A DNA stretch of 64,000 bases, taken from positions 3,204,434 through 3,268,433 of the forward strand of contig VWZP01004506.1 of the NCBI GenBank assembly GCA_013396995.1, read 5' to 3'. Of this stretch, positions 44,397 through 57,527 are shown in pieces (the stretch's first letter is position 1; each line of letters opens with the position of its first letter). The notes beneath the pieces were generated by a model. The model had not been told where the DNA came from, did not search any database, and was given only the letters and a program-made list of their open reading frames with translations. Position numbers and translations under genes: made by a program. Origin of the DNA: Dicaeum eximium. Taxonomy: Eukaryota > Chordata > Aves > Passeriformes > Dicaeidae.

Positions 44397-46844
44397 TCTT
44401 TTCAGGGGAGTGAAGTTCTTAATTCAGTTAACGATTGCAGGAAGTGGTTTGTCAGTTTGGAGGCAGTCCCTGCTCGAAGCCAGTGCCCTTCTCAAAAATT
44501 ATCATGCAGTTCTCTAAAGATAGATTGCGCAAAACACCAGGGGGCCCTCGGGAACCTGCAGCCACAATTCCCCAGACAAGGAGCTCCAGAGAAACAGGGA
44601 AATGCCCCCCTTCCTGCAGCTGCTCTGTGGACTAAACCAACACTCACTGGAGCGGGTCTCTTATGCAAGTTCTCAGGTTTCATATCCGCAGTGACCAAGT
44701 TTTGTTAAAAATATGACAGCTGCTCCTGTCATTTTCCTTCCATGTAATTTAAACCGTTGCTTCAAACTGCACATGCATTTTCTGCCTTTCAGCAATGGCA
44801 AAGGAGGTTTGCAATGAGCAAAGGACTTACCAGAAATTGCCAGCGTTGGTACTGAAGGAAAGGATCCCCTTGGCACATGGATGGCATAAAAGACTTCAAA
44901 AACTACAGCGAGTAAGGGATAGCCAAGGTGATGTTCAGAGCAGTCTAGTCAAGACATGTGACAAAGTAGGAGTTGGTTGAGTATAATTGCAACAAAACAG
45001 GAAATTTATGGACTTCAAGGAATAACTCCCAGGTTGCCTTGAGCAATAGTGAGGGTCTGATCAATGTAACTACAGAGCAACAGGGTGCCTCATCCACATT
45101 CCCAGGAGCCATACAATAATTCCTTTCACCAGAGCCTCTAATGTGCCCTGTGAGAGCATTCTATTCACCCATAAAGAGTCACTTCAGAGAATCCATCTGA
45201 ATGACCACATTTTACAGTGGTGTAAATCTAGATTATCTGCACTAATGTCAACAGATTGATTCAGAATTTTGCATCCTTGCATCTGGAGAACAGAATCTTT
45301 GCATTACTTTCAACACAAAGCTTCCTCAGTTAATTTACACTCCCTTTGGTAACCAGAACTGGCAGAACAGTGAAAGGAGTGCTCCAAAGAACCCAGTCTC
45401 CCACCCATTGCAGAAGTAACTACCTCATGAGAAGACATCTTAGAGCAGGTCGATCCTGGTCCATAATTGCAGGACACACATCATGCAACACAGCACTGTT
45501 ATTGGGAGCATTATGATCCAGTTTCTATCCCAATTCTCACCTCAGCAATGATATATCTGTCCTACATCCAGGGAGCAGGAGGCTGGCTGTCCCTTCCTCA
45601 GTAATATCCTTTTTTGTTCGGTTTTTAAGCCTTTGGGATTTTTGTTTTTACCAATAATGCATTAAATGCTAAACAGCAGAGAGAGATGGGCTTATTTTCA
45701 GGTGTTTTAGACAGAAAGTCACAAAGCATGGCAGTAGCCCTTCCTCACAGACCTCAGACCAGAGCTTGTTTGTGAGCAGTTGCTTGGTCTTACCTCCCAT
45801 GGCAGCAGCCCTGTGAGCATTACCCTTTTCCTTACACCTGCTAAGGATGGTAGAGAAGCAGAGGCAGTAACCTGCCTTCTCCATACAGCAAAGAAATAGA
45901 GAATGTGCAGATAAAGGTGCCAAAAAGGCGTACAACAAAAATCACTTTGGAGTGGATGTTCCATAACAAATGATGATAATTAAGCCAGGGTTCAACTGCT
46001 TTACCAAAACAGCTTTTCTCCATGGGAAACAGATATCACCATGCCCTGCCCTGGTCTGTGGCACCTCTACGGCTCATCTGCAAAGGTTGCTCATTTCATA
46101 GCTCTCTTCCTGAAACATTTACCCTTAGCTTTAAGTGCTTTCCTCATTTGAGGGTGCTTTCCTCTGCCTCTGCTTGTTTCTTTGTCAACCAGTCACACCA
46201 GCAAAGAAACCTTTTAGGCATCTGCAGCAGACAACTGCTCTGGTGAGAAAAGCTGGAAGATGGGATTAATATCTCAGTTGCTTCCCAGCACCAGGTACCT
46301 CTCATGCCAGGACTGGTCTCCCCAGCTGCAGCTCCTAGCACAGGAACTTCTTCCAACCTGGGGAAAGAAGGTGGTTGGAAATGGTGCTGGCATACACAGG
46401 ACCCCAGGCAGTTTGTTTGTGGTAGCAGCACATCACACTGGCACTGTGATCCCTTCCTCAAATGCTGCTCAAAGACTCTACACACGTGAGTAAGTGCTCC
46501 ACAGGCTCAGCCAACACAGCACATGATGCAGCTGGCAGATGTGGCCTTGAATCATTTGTTACCAATGGTACCCTGTGTACCTCCTGCATACTTTTAATTG
46601 AAAACATTAACTTTCAGGAGAGCTCATAAGATGGTCATGTGTTGTCCCACAGGGAACAGGAGTCTGCTGTGCTCCCCAGAGAATGAATCAGGCTCATCAC
46701 TCTCAAATGAGAGAATGAGTAGGCTCTGTCATTCCAGCTTCCAGTTTCTCAGTCATGGCTCATTCTTGTGTTCCTAGTTTACGCTGAATTCCCACACTGG
46801 GCCCTCTTGTGTAATTTATACCGATATTTTCTCCCTTTTCTTTT
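44397..46844. other. Gene-free unique sequence
   Basis: No confident gene. A segment at 44793-44911 has a pyrimidine-rich acceptor ending TTTCAG, an open frame and a GTAAG donor, and is listed among the observations as a weak exon candidate. The area near 45150-45360 has phrases reminiscent of a very old amniote repeat, too diverged to call. Confidence 0.45.
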
Positions 46845-46866
46845 CCCTCCCTCCCCTCCACCCCCC
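46845..46866 (-). other. C-rich tract, G-quadruplex on minus strand
   Basis: C3-T-C3-T-C4-TCCA-C6 on the plus strand. Four G runs with loops of 1-4 bases on the minus strand form a textbook compact G-quadruplex motif, inside a longer pyrimidine tract that starts near 46829. Confidence 0.8.
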
Positions 46867-49800
46867 TCATCCTCTGTACAACAGAGCTGGCCACACAGCA
46901 ACAGAGGAAATGAACAACATCTGGTGAGATTGATTCCTCGTTCTTGTAAGCAGTGTAAGCTAACAGCTGTGTCAGGCATTTCATCCAGCTCTGGAGTAGA
47001 AAAGAAATCAATCACACATTCCCCTTTACCACACCTCCTCATCCTGGCGCCCGCACTGGTCCTGCAGGATAATTGCCTGGTTCACTTTCCTGAAAATATA
47101 CTGGAATCCCACCCTTTGTACAGAGGACATTCCTCAATGCAGATGTAATCATTCTTTTAAAATACAGGAGACTTTAAAGAAAAAATGAAAAATAGACCAG
47201 AGCACTTATGCACATGCCCACCTTAAATAAAGGAGCTTCTTGGATTCCATAAAACAATGTCTGAGCTTACTTGTGGGTTTTAAAAACCAGTGTTATCTCA
47301 TTTTGTGCCTTTATTGTATCCTCTGGCTCTTGGTAGTACCTGGGCACTTAGGAAAGCTGCTTTAGACACAGACATGAGTTGTACTGTTATGCCCAATGAT
47401 ACCATAGTGGCATCATATCTGGTGGGATTGAAACCTTTCTGCTGACCATTCTGGAAATCAGAGCATGGGGAGAGAAGAGATCCAAAGCAGTAGCAGCCAC
47501 GAGCAGTAGACATAGCAAGAGAAGGGCAATTTTCTTGTTACTTATGGGCCTAAGGTTTAATAAGGTTTACTCTCTTCGTTTGGGTGTTCCAGCTGACACT
47601 GCCAAGAAGCCACCAACTATTTCCAATTGCCTGGGCAGTTTATTGATGTGGACATTGGACCACTAAGAATTCATCAAAGATTCCCCAACAAGCCTTCAAT
47701 AATAATTATTGCCCAACTAGCTCATTTGTGACCACAAAAAGCACAACACAGCTCAGGAAGAAGGATTCAAAGGTAGTGTTCAAGAGAAACTGGAAGAGCT
47801 GAGCATTGGGCAGCTTGCCCTGTTTGTCTCACAGCTGCACATGCTGATGGTCTCACAGATAAGGCAGCTGCAAGGACCCACAAGAAGGGAGCATCTTCAT
47901 CTGTCCCTTGGGGTGCTGTTCACAGCCATGCTGGCTTTAACTGCATTTCATTGAGATTCTGGCAAAAAGTGTGGCCACAGAAGTATAGAAAAATCAGTTC
48001 ATTTATCATCAGTCTGGACAGGTATTTGGTCTATAATCATAGCCAAAACCTGGACCCCTCTGGCAGATTGTGCAGGCTGCATGCTAGGCTTTTCTGCAGA
48101 GATTTATTAGCCTGTGTTCTTGCTATCAAACTGCTTTCCTAGGAGCTGTTCAGTTTAGTGATGTCCACCTCTGGGTCTCCAGAGACATTTCCTGAAAGCC
48201 TTATAGGATTACTCATGACCATGAATAAAGCATGATGCTGAGAAGGATGGCAATGTATGATATTGCATGTGGCACACTATCCTGCACAGTTTTGCTAGCA
48301 CTGGAAATGGCTAACAAGAAAGTAAAAACACTTCTGATTTTTTTAACCTCAAGTACCTTCACAGGTGTATCACGCCCCTACGGAATTTTCCAGCACTGCT
48401 GCACTGACAATCATCCTGAAAATCTGGGCAGTATTGAGCACAAAATCCCTATGAAGTGAAAGGCAGGACAAGATGTATCTTCCTTGTTGTCAGCTATGTG
48501 CACTTGTAAAAAAGTCCTCTTCTCAAACCAGTGGGATTCACTACTATAAAGTGAAATTAAGAGTTTGGAAGCAGAGGGAGAAAACAACCTAAGGGAAAGT
48601 GGGAAGCAGCCAAAAAAAGCCATATGTAATCAAGGGAGGCAAGCTATAGTGCTAGGGGCTTGCTTGGGGTTGAAGATTTTCCAATAAGCAATGCAACAGA
48701 GCAGATTTATGATTTCACCATAAAGTTGCATGATACCATTTAATGAATTAAACATTCGCATACAGGTTCAGAGAAAATATTACTGACTGGGAGAGCATAA
48801 AAGCTTTGGAACATTCTTCACATTTATTACTCATGAAAAGCTAAAGAAAGAAAGCAATCACAATAGCAATGAAACATACTTTTCCACCCACATAGCATCT
48901 GATCAAATATTCACAGATGGAATTTATATAGGGGTTATGGCAGTTTTGTTTTTTTTTTAAGCTGCAGTTGTAAGTTACATTCTGCTAAAATCCAAATATA
49001 CATATATATCTTAGGTATTTATAGGAGTCCTATTACCATAATAATTGAGCACTTCATCCCTTTTAATGTATTTATCCTCACACCATCCTTAGGAGGGAGA
49101 ATGGGCAACCCAAGTGCTGAGATGGGAACTAAGGTGTAAGGGAGGCTATGGACAATAAAATGCCTCAGCTGCCTTCGGTTTGAATATTGTGATGCCTAGA
49201 AATTACGCATTTGGCCACATCAGAGTGATTTAAAAAGCCAGGTCTGGACAGCTTCCTAACCTGTCAATGGGAAAGACTGCATGCCCCCTTGGATAGAACA
49301 AGGAGACTAACCCCTGGAATATTCACATCTTGGAACACTGACAAAATGAGAGTCCTTCCACCCAGCAGAATTCAAGTAAAATGCCTTTGGTAAATATACA
49401 GATTTTGAAACCAGGTGATTTTTTTTTAACTACGTGGTCTTTGCAGCTCACAAAAATCTTTGTGTCCTAAATTCTGTGTAAGTAGTCTCTGTAAAAGCTG
49501 TCTACCAGGAACAGCAAATGGAAGTCCCATCAAATGCAAGGGGAAAAGTTCTGAGATTACAGTTTTGCTCTGTTGGCTTCAGTCCCACACCATCACACCG
49601 GTGCCCTCATCCCACCAGCACTCAGCTGCACAGGGAATGGCTTCCCTCAGTTACTACCCAAGTGTTTTCCACTCTGACACCCAACCTGAACAGGTCCCTG
49701 ATGAAATATATTTGTAGAAGTAGCAAGATTGATATGTCTGAGGTTATTGAGCAGGACCAAATAACTCTCCTTTTGAAGCTTCCAAAACTCTGTTCTTTGT

Positions 49801-50030
49801 TTGGACACAAGTCACTGGCATGGAAACATCTCTTGTAAGAATGTGTGATTATGAGAGTGGGGCAGGGAAGCCTTGCATACTGGGGGCTGGTTTTAAGAAG
49901 TATAATTCATCAAATTAATGAGGTTGAATATATTGTCTGAGACCCGGGGTTTTTCCAACTCTTCTCACATCCCCAATTCTTAAAGATGAGCTCAGAAATG
50001 CTCAGTCTCCAGCATTTAAAAAAATATTCT
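46867..50030. other. Gene-free unique sequence
   Basis: No gene or repeat is recognised. Frames up to 126 codons around 46.8-47.1 kb overlap on both strands and are attributed to the pyrimidine-rich composition. The sequence just before 50030 may include the undetermined start of the ERVL LTR. Confidence 0.5.
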
Positions 50031-50546
50031 TGCCTGGACACAGTGTTGATAGCACAGGGATGTTTTGTTACTGCTGAGCAGTGTTTATACAGGCAAAGCC
50101 TTTTTTTGCTCCTCACCCCACCCCACCAGCAAGGATCCTGGGGGTGCACAAGCAATTGGGAAGGGTCTTAGTCAGGACAGCTGACCCCAGCTGATCCAAG
50201 GGACATTCCACACCATACAGCATCCTACAAAGCATATAAAGCTGGGAAAGAAGGCGGTGGGAACCTTTAGAGTGATTTTATTTGCCTTCCCTAGTTCCCA
50301 TTACAACTGATGGAGCCCTGCTTCCCTGGAGGTGCTGAACACCTGCCTGCCCCTGAGAAGTAGTGAATCAATTCCTTGTTTTGCTTTGCTAGCATGCACA
50401 GCTTTTGTTTTGCCTTAAAACTGTCTTTATTGCAACCTGTGAGTTTTCTCTATTTTTCTCCTCTGGTTATCTCACCCATCCCACCAGGGGACTGTGAGGG
50501 AATGGCTCTTTGAGGCTGAGTTGCTGTTTGGGATGAAACCGTGACA
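50031..50546 (+). mobile_element. Avian ERVL LTR (probably solo)
   Basis: Plus-orientation LTR of the widespread avian ERVL type, recognised by ordered landmarks: GTTGATAGCACAGGGATGTT, TTACTGCTGAGCAGTGTTTA, CACCCCACCCCACCAGCAAG, GTCAGGACAGCTGACCCCAG, a TATA box at 50235-50240, GATGGAGCCCTGCTTCCCTG, GAACACCTGCCTGCCCCTGA, ACTGTCTTTATTGCAACC, CACCCATCCCACCAGGGG and the terminal GGGATGAAACCGTGACA. The 3' end at 50546 is clear; the 5' end is approximate. No target duplication is found and no internal viral sequence follows. The usual ATTAAA polyadenylation signal appears changed to CTTAAA. Confidence 0.88.
50235..50240 (+). promoter_or_regulatory. ERVL LTR TATA box
   Basis: TATAAA within GCATATAAAGCTGGG, at the position where avian ERVL LTRs carry their core promoter. 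Confidence 0.7.
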
Positions 50547-51624
50547 GAAGGATATACATGTTACCTAAATCCACTTTTACAAAAAATTGAAGTATATTTC
50601 CCTAAACAACTAAGCTCCATCTAGTTACCAGTTACCAAATGGAAAGGAAGTTATACAGCAAAATCCTCAGAGCACACAGGCATCTGGCTTAAGTGCTGCA
50701 TTCACTCCTCCCAAAGTACACACAGGCATCTCTGATCACTGATGGCCATGGAACACAGAGGAGGAACATATCACAACCTGCCATCGGCCGTGGCTGAACT
50801 CAGCAATAGCTGACAGTGGCCACCTCATCCTCCAGCTTGTCACTTCTGCAGGACACTGAGCCAGACACTGCCTGGCCTTCTCCAGCACCATGAGCCCAGC
50901 AGCAGCCTGGGCCTAGGGCTGCTGACTCGTGGCAACCAGCAGGTTAAACAGGGAGCCCCTCAAATAAATGTTCTGTTTCCTAGAGACTGTGGCACTGCAG
51001 AGGTTACAAACTGTGAGTGTTCCAGTTCCCAAACCATCTCCAGTCACCTCCAGTCTGGGTGACTTTAACAGAGCAGATGCAAATGGCCTTAGTCCAAATG
51101 TTACTTCACATGGAGCTCAGCTTCCGGGAAAAGGAAAGGAGCAACCTTTGGGAGAAGAAGGGAAGGAAGTACTGGGGAAGACAGCTCTGCCATCTATGTT
51201 TTATCTTCCTGTTCCTATGAATCAATATCCTTAGGAAAAGATCTATTTGGAACTTTGAACTATGCTACTAAAAACCTCCCACGTGTTATTTTTTCAACAA
51301 TGTGTCTCAGTACATTATTGGTGTCATCTTAGTTGTTATTTTAATTTTTAAAAACATTTCATTTTAAATGAGTAAAGAATAAAAACCTCAGGCTCTTTTT
51401 TTGGGGAGGGTTTCATTGTTTCTAGACTGAAGTTGCAAGATATAAAAATCACTTCAGCTGGGTTTTGTCATTACTAGAAATAAAATAATGACTTAATGAT
51501 TTACTATCACATGGCATTCAGCACAAAAGCAACACTATATTAAAACCAATACACCACATATTAAATGGATTAAAATTGAACTAGATTTCTAATAGTAACT
51601 CTATGATGTGGTTACTTGAAATAG
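50547..51624. other. Gene-free unique sequence
   Basis: Nothing recognised. An 88-codon plus-strand frame (50968-51234) has no recognisable domain. The region after 51300 is AT-rich. Confidence 0.55.
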
Positions 51625-51672
51625 CTGAGGATTAGACTCAATGACCCAGGAGGTCTCTTCCAGACTTACACT
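51625..51672 (+). mobile_element. CR1 LINE 3'-end scrap
   Basis: CTGAGGATTAGACTCAATGA followed by CCCAGGAGGTCTCTTCCAGA matches the conserved 3' UTR motif of old CR1 elements in plus orientation. Only about 50 bp can be recognised. Confidence 0.65.
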
Positions 51673-52099
51673 CCTAAAAACAATTGTTAATAGGAAATCA
51701 TCATCAAAGGGGGGCATTTTCTGTGCATCCTACAGAGATCTCCTTTTGTCAAAAGTTGTTCAACATCTTTAGCCAGGATGGTGAAGTTTTCACAGGACAC
51801 AAGCACTTGGAGAACACTAAACAATAATGGGAACGGGCCAATCATCCTCAAAGCTTAATTGACACCATTATTCCAAATGTTGCCCTGCAGTGAAAGACAC
51901 TATTTCTACATCTGGGAGAGCCACTCTAAGAGCATGCTCAGAAGCAGGTACTCAAATTCCTGTACACTATCCTGTAAAACAGAAGATACAATATGGATAT
52001 ACAAAGAGCCTGTCGAGCCAAATGGAATGTTGTTATTACCTCGGCACACACTGCTGGTGAGTCCATTACTCAAATAACATGCACAGCCCAAGGAGGAAG
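51673..52099. other. Unassigned sequence between CR1 fragments
   Basis: No clear similarity to CR1 or to a gene. It may be further decayed CR1 sequence or unique DNA. Confidence 0.4.
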
Positions 52100-52342
52100 C
52101 TGAATTACTGGAAAGGGATCAGAAAAAGGCTACAGCAATGATTCTATGTCTGGAAATTCTGCCTTAAAACAAAAGACGTAAGAAGTTCAGCCTCTTTAAC
52201 TTCTGTTAGAAAAAAATTGAGAAGCAATGGAATCACAATCTGTATTTGGGACTGGAAAATACTTCTGACAGTAAAAAGTTGCTCAGTTTAGCAGACCAAA
52301 GGCTTGCAATGTCTGACCAGCTAGAGTTTGAAATCACACAGG
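52100..52342 (+). mobile_element. Ancient CR1 LINE fragment (end of ORF2 and 3' region)
   Basis: Plus orientation. The landmarks TTACTGGAAAGGGATCAGAA, GGCTACAGCAATGATT, CTGGAAATTCTGCCTTAAAA, AAGTTCAGCCTCTTTAACTT, CTCAGTTTAGCAGACCAAAG and CTAGAGTTTGAAATCACACA follow, in order, the C-terminal coding end and beyond of an amniote CR1. The first part still reads LERDQKKATAMI, the counterpart of a conserved CR1 block. It is far more diverged than the CR1 tails at 19.5 and 30.2 kb, hence older. Confidence 0.75.
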
Positions 52343-55300
52343 TGAGATAAAATATACATTTTTATACATACTAATGATGAGTTCAGATAATCACTGAAAT
52401 AACTTACCCAGGAAAGCAGTAGATTTGCAAATCTCATGACATCTGCAAGGCCAGTTTGTCTTCCATAATGCCATGACCTGGCTAAAGGAAGTATTCACCT
52501 TGATGTGGGGATGATCAGGGCTCTTGCTGAGAAGAAAGCAGCTTGGGAGATCAAAGCCTCTTTACTGGTTTTAAAACCTGTGAAGAAAGATAATCTGCCC
52601 ACTTTTATGAACCATCCCATACAGCTCTTGGTCATCATGTAGAATGTCTCAGGAATCTCTTCATCCAAAACACCCTTTTAGTTTGACTTCAGTGAATCAC
52701 CTATTAGGCCTTTATTCTTTCTAAACCTTTCAATTCTTTGAGTTCTGTTTTCCTATCTTCTTTTAATCCAATGATTCCTTCTTGCCTTCCCATAAAGTTG
52801 TCATTTCCTTCAGATGCTCAGACTGATGAAAGAGCCATACTGAAATAAAAACTAAATGAGGTGAAAATATATCCCATAAAAACCCCCATTAAGGACTTTA
52901 CGGAGAGATTTCCTACTCCTCTGGCTCAGATAGTCATATTTTATTCCTTCTAGGAAACAGAAAACCCCTAATCCCAGAAGAATGCAGCCAGAATCAAAGA
53001 GCAAGAAGAGGCATTAAGTTGCAGGAAGAGGAGGGGGGAAAGAAAGAAGAATTTTACAGTCAGCCCTTCAACACAATGTGAATGAATGGGCAATCACCAG
53101 AACTACTGCATGGAGCACAGGCACCGAGCAGAGAAAAATGTGATAAACTGGAAATGTACACAAGTCCATGGTCAGATAGCACTGGGTTAACATCATGCAA
53201 TAGCTGTTGAGTGCTTACTGAGCCAGATGCCGTTACGAAAAATGTCTATTAGAGGGAAAGAACAGAGCAAGAAGAAAGACATGAAATGCTTGTGTACGGT
53301 CGTGATTAATTAAGAAATTAGGGAAACTGTAAATTCGATAGCTTCTCATCCCTTACACAAGAAACTGATTCTTCTTCAGAGCAAAATATATTCTGTCCCC
53401 AACCACCCCTCAGGTTATTGCTTCCGCTGCCTGGTTTGTTCCTTTGTCTGTTTTTTCCTGGTGTGTGTGTGAGTGGGTGTTAATTCTTTTGTATTGACAT
53501 TTCACCAGTGAGCACACAAGATCAGAATCAGTGCAATACAACATCCCAGCTCATGGAAAGTAGTATTTTGTGAAAGGTGGCTGGTATAATTGTCATGTCC
53601 TTTTTCCAGTCTGCTCAAGCAGTTACACAGTTTTGTGCATTATTTAATTTCGAATTTTGATCAGGGTATCCTTTGTGTTTTGGTTTTTGTTGTTACATAT
53701 TCGTTCACGTAAACTTCTTTCACTTACATGCTTCTGATCATTTCAATTTGGTAATAGACAAAGATTAAACCTGCATCTGCATTTTAGTGAATCAGCAGGG
53801 CATTAAATGATAGACACAGATTTGCTGGACATTTTTATATGTTTCTGGAACAAACCCTGCCAGAACTTCTAGCACCTTCTCCTCAAGCCATGTGAGGGAC
53901 TGAGAAATTCAACCAGGACTTGGGCTTGTATCATTTCAATTACTTTTCCCTGAAAAGGAGCCCTCACTATTTCTGCAATTTTTCTTGTCTTAATTGTTGT
54001 CAAATTGCTTCTAAGAGATGAACACATGGAATTAATCGAGCATACAACAAAACCCACATTCAATTAGATATTGACAATCTTGAGGGATAACAGCAATAAA
54101 ATGTGGCCAAGAGAAAAAACAGTTCACGAGTTCTGGTCACCCAAATGTTGTGGGCAGAGGGGAATGTTGCATAAGCAAAACAACAATGAGGCCAGCATAG
54201 GGAACCACATTGTCTTCTCCACACCCCACCACCACAGCACTGTTCCTGGAACCAGCCCTGCTGCTCGTGAGAAAGCCTCTTTGAAAATCAGACCCCCAGT
54301 TTTTCAGATCACTTTTCGCCATGTGGGCCAAAGATTCATTTGAATTGAGCCTGGCTAGTTCTTGACCATAAGTATGATGTGTTTTCTCACTCACATCCAC
54401 CACAGCAGTCAGAGGCCAGCAAAGAGAGATGCCATCTGTTTAGCAGTTCTTTAGGAAACCGTGCATTTTGCCCATGATATGGACTAGTCCTGAGCAGATC
54501 ACCAAATAATAACTTCTAGTGTACCCTTTCTGTTGTCCATCTTCGGCTGTTTATCTAGTCTGAGTTGTTTGTCTGGACTCCATCCACTAAAAGAAGAAGG
54601 ATTCATCTTGGCATAATTCATTCGCCACAGCAGAGGTGTCCCAGGTTGATGCCTGTCTTGCTCTGTTGATATATGCACCAAATATGAGATGGACATGATA
54701 GGTGGACTGCAGCCCACCCATATTTCTGACTTCAGAAGGCACTTTTCAATGGATGTGGCAGTGAGCTTACTGAAATCCACTTTATTGACTTGGCTTTGAA
54801 TGAGAGCAAGCACAAGGCAGGGCCATGGAGAAGACCATGTTGTCTGTGAGACCTGTATCCTTCCCTGCCTTCAGTGGTTATTCAAGGGGTCTAAAGCTGC
54901 TAGGCTCCTAAATGGGACACTTCCCTTGAATGGCTGCAATGAGGTGGCCTAAATCTCTGCTTTCCTGATGTTCTCTGCAGTTATTTCTTTGCACCCCTGG
55001 AGCTGTCATCTGTACAAATTCTACAGAACAAGTCCCGATACAATCCCAGCCCTTTGCCTGCTTTTGCAGAGGTACATTCTCCCACCAAAAGCTGAAATAA
55101 CACAGGCAACCATCAGGAGTGTCACTCAAACTCACCTTAGAGCTCCAAGTGTATTTTCTTCTTTATTCTCCTCCTTCTACTCACATTCAATCCCTTCCTC
55201 TCCTCTGACCTTTTCTAAGTCTATACATCATGAAGTTTCTATGCCACACTCATTCCCACCCTCTCCTTGACAATGCCTATAGGAGTTTATATTAAAGATT

Positions 55301-57489
55301 TCAGCCCTGTTGTACTGTGGTCTGAGCCACAAGAGAATCATAATTTGTATAAAATACTCCACTTTCCTAGAATTCACTCCCACTTTCTGCATTTTTTTGC
55401 AGAGACTCTTCTTTGGGAAAATATAAATAATTTCCCTTTTGACCATACTGGCTTAGTACCATGGTTGATAAAACCTACTAATTTCCTTTCTTCCCTTTCA
55501 TGATACACCACGTCTGGACCAAAGCAAATTGCACCAAGAGGAAAAGGTCTCTTTGAAACAGCTGAGAAGAAGCCTGCACAATACATCTGCCATTATTCTT
55601 GACTTGCTTTATCAACTCAGGAACAGGATTACTTCATCCTCAGTGTGTTTTGGGGTACTATTTTTGGTCTGGTTAGAGAATGAAAGCATGATCTAATTAC
55701 AAGCAATGATAAGTTCCACCCAAAAATGTCTTTTGTCAGAAGTTTGTGACCAGACCTGGTCTCTGGGAGTTTTGCATATGTCTATTATGGCTCCAGCGTT
55801 CTATCTCCAAAATAAATGACTCATCTGAAGCTGTCACCTACTGGAAAAGATTTTTTTTTCATTTCTATATACTTTAGCACTGGTTGTACAGGATTAGGAT
55901 ATACTGTTCACTGACATTCTGATTTCACACATCTCTCCATTGTGCAGCCTGCATGGATCCAAGTCACAAAGCTGAAAGGCTTTAGGGATATTTCCCTGAA
56001 GGATGTGTGTGAGTGAAATCCATTTCCCTGCTGCAGACACATCTTTGGAATCAGCAATGCCTTCCCATCCAGTTCCCCAGAGGCAAACTATGGTCTCTCC
56101 ACCATCCCACTCCACAAACCTGGGACATTGCCAAGGATATCTGCAGCCAAAGGAGGGGAATGCAGCTTCCTACCACAAGAAACAGAGCTGCCAGTGCAGA
56201 TGTTTAATGTGTACTCTTCTCTGCAGATCTGTGCTAAATAGGGAAGCACTACCCAGTTCATATGGAAGAACTGATGTGAGTCTTCATCCACAAGTCAAAC
56301 TACAACTGGTCTGAAAAGCCAGGATCAAATATCCTGGCACTGGACACAGCTTTGTCTTACTCCAGTGCTAACATTGCTTACTACTTACACCATGCTGCAT
56401 AAGCCACTTCAAGGAGTGCCTTAAAACAAATGCTACAACATTACACAAGAATGATGTGGGTATAACTGAACCATGCCCTGGAGCTGCTTCACTCCACAGC
56501 CAGAGGTACGAGACACCATCAGTGGTTTGCTCACACCTGCAAGTTACAGCAACACCTTCTGCAGAAAGGTTAGGACACAAATTCCTGGGATGTGCTCCAC
56601 AATTCAGCATCTCCCTCTTTAAAAGCAACCATAGAGGTAAGCATTGCTCACCCTGTTTGCAGCCCTGTATTTAAATTCACTCACTGAGGTGCAGGACTGC
56701 TTCTTTTGGTCATATGCTGTCTGTCTGTGAGTTCATGTGACAGCTGTAACTTATAGAGGAACATTTTCTAAGCTGCTGTGACATTCATCTGTTTGATGAG
56801 TTCAAACAACCTCTGTTCATTTATTCATACAAATCTCAGTCTGGGGCTCCAAATTTCTGGTCACAGAATACAATTACTCACAAAAAAGCACATGAAGAAA
56901 TCAGGAAGAGCCCAGACATATTTCTAGTTTAGCAAATCAGTTAAACATGGAACCTTTTTCTTTTCAGGTGTCCAAATCTTATTCTTTCACCTTTCATATG
57001 TATCCCGTATTTGCCATGAGACAACTTTTTGGAGAATATCAGCTAACACGTTAGGTTACGTGTGGGTATAGCTGAGATCAACATTGTTGGCCTCTGTACA
57101 GAGTTTGGACATTAAAAACAAGGAGCAAATGTCCTAAAGCACCCCAGCTTAATCCACTGAAGGTTCATGTATCAGATTTATATCCATTTTATACCCATTG
57201 AAGCAAATTTTCTGAAGCATACAAAAATCTACACATTAAGATCTGCTGTCAGCAAAGGTTTTTTAGACATCCTTTCAATTTGGGCTTGTGTAATCACTCT
57301 TTCTTGCAGAGCAGATACTTAGTTCATAATCCAGTGCCAGCTCATGCTAAGGAACCAGCATTTCTTGAGGTATCTCATTATTTTTGTTAGTTTTGCATCA
57401 TGAATCAAGTTTAGAGATTGATCCTTCACTATCACACCCCCCTGACCACCATTATATGCATAGAGAGTAGATCTAAAATTGTTCTGAAG
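52343..57489. other. Gene-free unique sequence (5 kb)
   Basis: No gene or transposon is recognised. Small (GT)n near 53461. Frames up to 104 codons (54499-54813, minus; 56003-56314, plus) overlap others and are uninformative. Confidence 0.5.
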
Positions 57490-57527
57490 CATGGAAATTG
57501 TCCTTCTGCATAGAAATTATCCTTCTG
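57490..57527. repeat. 19-bp tandem duplication, two copies
   Basis: CATGGAAATTGTCCTTCTG is followed directly by CATAGAAATTATCCTTCTG, with two G/A differences. Confidence 0.9.

Noticed and set aside
45150..45360. Possible very old amniote interspersed repeat (GTAAATCTAGATTATCTGCA region)
   Set aside because: Similarity rests on a few short words from memory. It would need a profile search before calling.
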